From Balamuthia mandrillaris (Eukaryota; Discosea; Longamoebia; Balamuthiidae), in NCBI GenBank assembly GCA_031835245.1, contig JAVKOQ010000043.1, forward strand, positions 62,001 through 126,000: a DNA stretch of 64,000 bases, in the 5' to 3' direction. The translations under genes and the position numbers were made by a program. The notes beneath the pieces were generated by a model that made no database searches, was not told the origin of the DNA, and was given only the letters and a program-made list of their open reading frames with translations. Below are positions 60,523-64,000 of this stretch, one piece after another. How positions within the stretch are numbered: the first letter of the stretch is position 1; each line of letters starts with the position of its first letter.

Positions 60523-63500
60523 TCAGAGTTTGGCGGACTGACCGCCCATGGGTCCCTGCTTGTACAGCTCCTGCAGCACCTCCTCGTAATGGCTCTTCAG
60601 GCCGGGCCTCTTCAGCTTGAAGGTCGGCGTGATCAGCCCGCTCTCCACGGAGAACTCCTGCGGCTCCAAGTGAATGGCCTTGATCTGCTCAAAGCCAGCC
60701 AGCTTCTCCTTTTCGGCCTGTTGCAGCAGTTCGCGCATGAAGTAGTCCCGCACCTGGGTGTTCTTGCAGAGGTTCTCGGGGCGCAACTGCTCCTCATCAG
60801 TGATGAGCAGCTGTTTCTTGGCAAAGGGGATCAAGAAGTCTACAAAGTTGGGGACGATGACGGCCACCAGGTAGCTTTGCAGAGAGTCTCCGTAGACAAA
60901 GATTTGGCCTACGCCTGGCACTCTGCCGTACACTCCTTCCAATTTTTCAGCCCTGTTTTTGTTCTTGGTTAAAACTGAAGGAGATACAGAAAGAAGAGGG
61001 AGGGAGGGAGGAGAGACGTACGCGACGTATTCGCCTTGAGAAAGTTTGAAAATGTTCTTCTTTCGGTCGATGATGGAGAGAGTGCCGTCAGGGTTCCATC
61101 TGCCAATGTCGCCTGTCCTGAAGTAACCATCCGGGGTGAACACTTCCATCCTATCCCAGCCAACAGATTTTTGTTAGGCAGAGAAGAAGGCAGAAAGAAG
61201 GATAAGACGAAAAAGAACAAACGTTTTTTCGGGATTCTTGTAGTAACCAGAGAAAACATTCAAGCCACGAATGCAAATCTCTCCTCGCGGGCATGGCCGT
61301 CCTTTATCATCCACGTCCTTTACGGTATAGTTCATGTCTGGCACGGATATTAATTTTATTTCTGCACAGGAGTGTCGTTCACATTGAGAACAAGTTAACA
61401 GAGGAAAGATAACCAAGAAACGACAAAAATGAAATATAAAGAATAAGCGAGGTACCATTGCAAACAGTAGGAGTGCCAACGTGACCTCCTTCAACACAAT
61501 CAGGAGAACTGACAGTGGCAGTTGCAACTGTTTCTGAAAGGCCATATCCTTGCATCAAAGGACAGCAGAAGCAGCTTCAAAGTTTTTTTAAACAAGGCAA
61601 AGTTAACAAGAAAGAAAAAAAGAGCAGAAAATGGAAACATACATTCTCAAAAAGTCGTTGAGAGTGGGAGAAAGAGGAGCAGATCCAGAGATGATCATTC
61701 GCACGCGTCCTCCCAACCTAGCTTGGATCTTCGAGAACACCAACCGGTCCAAATTGGGTGTTGGTTCGCCTTATCATAGGGCAAGAAAAAAGAATTTAAG
61801 AAACTTGAAGTTAGTAAAAGCGAAAGAGAAGCAAGACAGAAAAAGCGAAAGTACCTTTCTTCATGGCCTCCAGTTTGGTTGTGTAGGCGTAGTTGAAGAG
61901 CTTTCTTCTGTGCCAAAAAGAGTCGTTGACGGTTTGCATGACACGATCGTAAATGCGCTGGTAGACGCGAGGCACACCTGCAAAGATAGTTGGTCTACTC
62001 GCTTGCACATCATCAATCAACTTAGTGATGTCTCCTTGATAAAAGGCAACACATGCGCCAGCGTAAACGCTCACTGTTTGAAGCAAGCGCTCATACACAT
62101 GAGCCTATATGATAAAGATAACATTAACACGGAAACCAAAAAAGAAACTGAGCGGGAGGGAGAGCGAGAGTACCAAGGGTAAGTAGCTGAGATGAACATC
62201 ATTGGTGTATACAGGAGCAGCATGAGCGCAGCCAGCCAGACCCGCAATGAAGCTTTGGTGAGAAAGCATCACGCCCTTGGGGTCTCCAGTTGTGCCGCTG
62301 GTGTAAAGGATAGTGGCCAAGTCTTCCGGCTTTGGTGGAGTGTGCGGTGCCTTTCTGAGAGCTCCCTAATGCATAGAAGAAACAAGAATAAAGCAAAAGA
62401 TAAGGAGAACAGGAAACAAACAATCAATCAAAACAAAACAGGGTGTTTCGACGTACATCTTTCAATAAGTCTTCGTACTCCAACAGTTTGGTATTAGTGT
62501 CTTTCAATATAGAACGATCCTCCTTTTGTCTGTAACTCTCTGTATCACAATATCAAAAAACAAAAGAAAACAAAAACAAAAAAGAATGGTGTGTGAACAA
62601 ACAAGCAACCAAACAGGAGTAACATCAAATCAATAGTTACCGCCTTCCTTTGCCAACAGGGACCAATCCTCCATCTGAATAACAAAACGTAGACTCGGGC
62701 ATGCTTTGGAAATTTCCAACACCTGGAATAACGATTTAAATATACAAGATACAGCAGAAAAAGACAAGGAAACGTATTGGGAGGAAAAGAAAGCACAAAC
62801 CCTTGCAGCTTTGTCACGGCTGCAAACCACAGCAACCACCTCTGCGTGATTCAGGATGAACTCCGCCGATTCGTAGCCTGATGTGTATTCATGATGATCA
62901 TTGTGGTGAGAGAGCAACAAGGGCAGAAGAGAACGACACAACAGAACAAAAGAGAGAAGAGAGAGACCTAAAGTATCATAGAGTGAAACGGTGGGCAAAG
63001 CCTGCATCTGGCAGGCCAACTCTGTGATGGCGACTTCCTCCCTATTGATCGAGTAATAGGCCACATTGTTGCCCTGATAGTTTTTGTAAACTGTTTTGTC
63101 AACCACAAAACCCAGCAAAACGCAAAGAAATGGAAAAAAAGGAAAGGAGACAACGTACAGGACGAAGACCAAGATTATACAGAGCAGAGGCCAGGGCGTC
63201 GGCTCTCCTGTGTGCCTCCTCATAGGTGATAAACTGGTAGTCCCCTCGCGACACGCCATCCCTCAGATGCTTCCTCGTGCCGTAGCAAGGGTTCTTTGGG
63301 TAGAGCCTCACCGCCCGCTGAAAGTTGTGGTAGAGGGTGAGGACCTCCCCGTCGACGCACGTGATGAGGCGGTCGGGGGAGAGGGGGCTGCGGTGGGGGT
63401 AGCCCTCCTCCTCCCCCTCCGCGTTTTGGGTGATGCCGTCGCGGAAGCGGAGTTCCCTGCCGTCCGCTGGAGGCGGAGAAGCCGAGGGATCTTCTTCGGC

Positions 63501-63605
63501 GCTGTTTACGGCAGCGGGATAGAGCAGCGAGGAGGAAGAGGGAATGAAGAATTCCTCTGGTGGTTGTTGTTGGTGATCTCTCCTCCAATGGGCTTCCATG
63601 TTCAC
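60523..63605 (-). CDS. Second long-chain acyl-CoA synthetase, about 12 exons
   Basis: Start at 63605 (MNMEAHWRR). Blocks in order: [81 protein letters not shown] (canonical P-loop); [99 protein letters not shown]; and a C-terminal lobe ending [20 protein letters not shown]. Introns of 60-130 nt separate the blocks; I did not fix every boundary. Role: ATP-dependent activation of fatty acids. Unlike the other paralog it lacks an obvious N-terminal membrane anchor and has an acidic/Pro N-terminus. It ends 472 bp upstream of the BAG-Hsp20 gene. Confidence 0.9.
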
Positions 63606-64000
63606 TGTGTAGCTGTTCTTGTTGGTTTTTTCTACATCATAACATCGACATTCATCAAAGAATCAGAATCAGATTTCAGATGCCAAAGGACGACGAAATG
63701 CAATCATCAGCCGTCGAAAAAAAAATACAGGCCGATGTGAATCACATTCATGCACACACAAAAATGAATAAGAGTGGAGAAAAAAAAGCAAACCTTTCCT
63801 TCCGAAAAACGCTGTTTTGCACTGGATAAAGTTAAGTGTGTGTCACGCTGCCAAAAGCTCACCAGCAGCAACAGCACTACCCTCTTCTTCTTCTTCCTCG
63901 TTGAATTTGCGTTTTTTTGTTGTCGGCGAACAAATCCCCCACCAATCGCCTTTCAGAAATTGAGATCGATTACACGCATTTTCCAGTAAAATTTCAAAGT
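63606..64000. other. Upstream region of the acyl-CoA synthetase, no gene seen
   Basis: 395 bp to the window end. Short frames only. A CCAATCGCC word occurs near 63939. It should contain the promoter of the minus-strand synthetase. Confidence 0.4.

Noticed and set aside
1-64000. tRNA, rRNA or CRISPR arrays
   Set aside because: I looked for tRNA B-box-like GGTTCGA words and found them only inside coding exons without cloverleaf context; no rRNA or spacer-repeat pattern seen.

Overview
This window is nuclear DNA of a protist with spliceosomal introns. Nearly all introns are GT-AG and most are 60-150 nt. Intergenic gaps are short, often 50-500 bp. Many genes carry long Ser, Glu/Asp, Lys-Glu or Gln tracts written by trinucleotide or hexanucleotide repeats, and GA/CT microsatellites are frequent. 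The protein repertoire (LURP-one-related, SID1-like channel, GCNA, RBR ligase, TKL-like kinase, F-box/Rho fusion, GATA factor with an 18-residue zinc loop) suggests a free-living amoeboid eukaryote, possibly Amoebozoa. I cannot name the species from sequence alone. No rRNA, tRNA or CRISPR was recognised.

Layout. 0.1-5.0 kb: a membrane-anchored sulfotransferase, an RGG/His-Pro-rich protein, a 290-bp GAA array and a LURP-one-related protein. 5.4-9.5 kb: an AT-rich, decayed Polinton/Maverick-like remnant (integrase fragment, packaging-ATPase fragment, unknown ORFs), abutting a RING-finger pseudogene. 10-18.8 kb: a 1055-residue low-complexity coiled-coil protein, an RBR-type ubiquitin ligase without RING1, a histidine acid phosphatase and an EamA/DMT transporter. 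19.3-27.4 kb: a ten-exon SID1-like channel, then a giant acidic GCNA/SprT metalloprotease. 27.8-31.5 kb: a MULE-type transposon encoding a SWIM-finger transposase between inverted tandem subterminal repeats. 31.5-34.7 kb: an AGGF1-like OCRE/FHA/G-patch protein and an F-box-Rho GTPase fusion. 34.7-37.8 kb (minus strand): a Rab-like GTPase ORF followed, after one in-frame TGA, by a protein kinase ORF. 37.9-40.2 kb: a broken secreted Cys-rich gene and a DOMON protein. 40.7-44.9 kb: two tandem sulfotransferase paralogs. 45-52.4 kb: an 18-exon long-chain acyl-CoA synthetase and a coiled-coil/zinc/SDR protein. 53-57.9 kb: a GATA factor and a polytopic membrane protein. 57.9-63.6 kb: a BAG-Hsp20 fusion chaperone and a second acyl-CoA synthetase.

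Functional themes are extracellular or Golgi sulfation (three sulfotransferases), protein quality control and ubiquitin (RBR, F-box, BAG-Hsp20, RING pseudogene), genome maintenance and mobile DNA (GCNA, Polinton remnant, MULE), lipid activation (two acyl-CoA synthetases) and signalling (GTPases, kinase). Most exon models were checked by phase arithmetic and divide by three. A few joins remain uncertain and are flagged.
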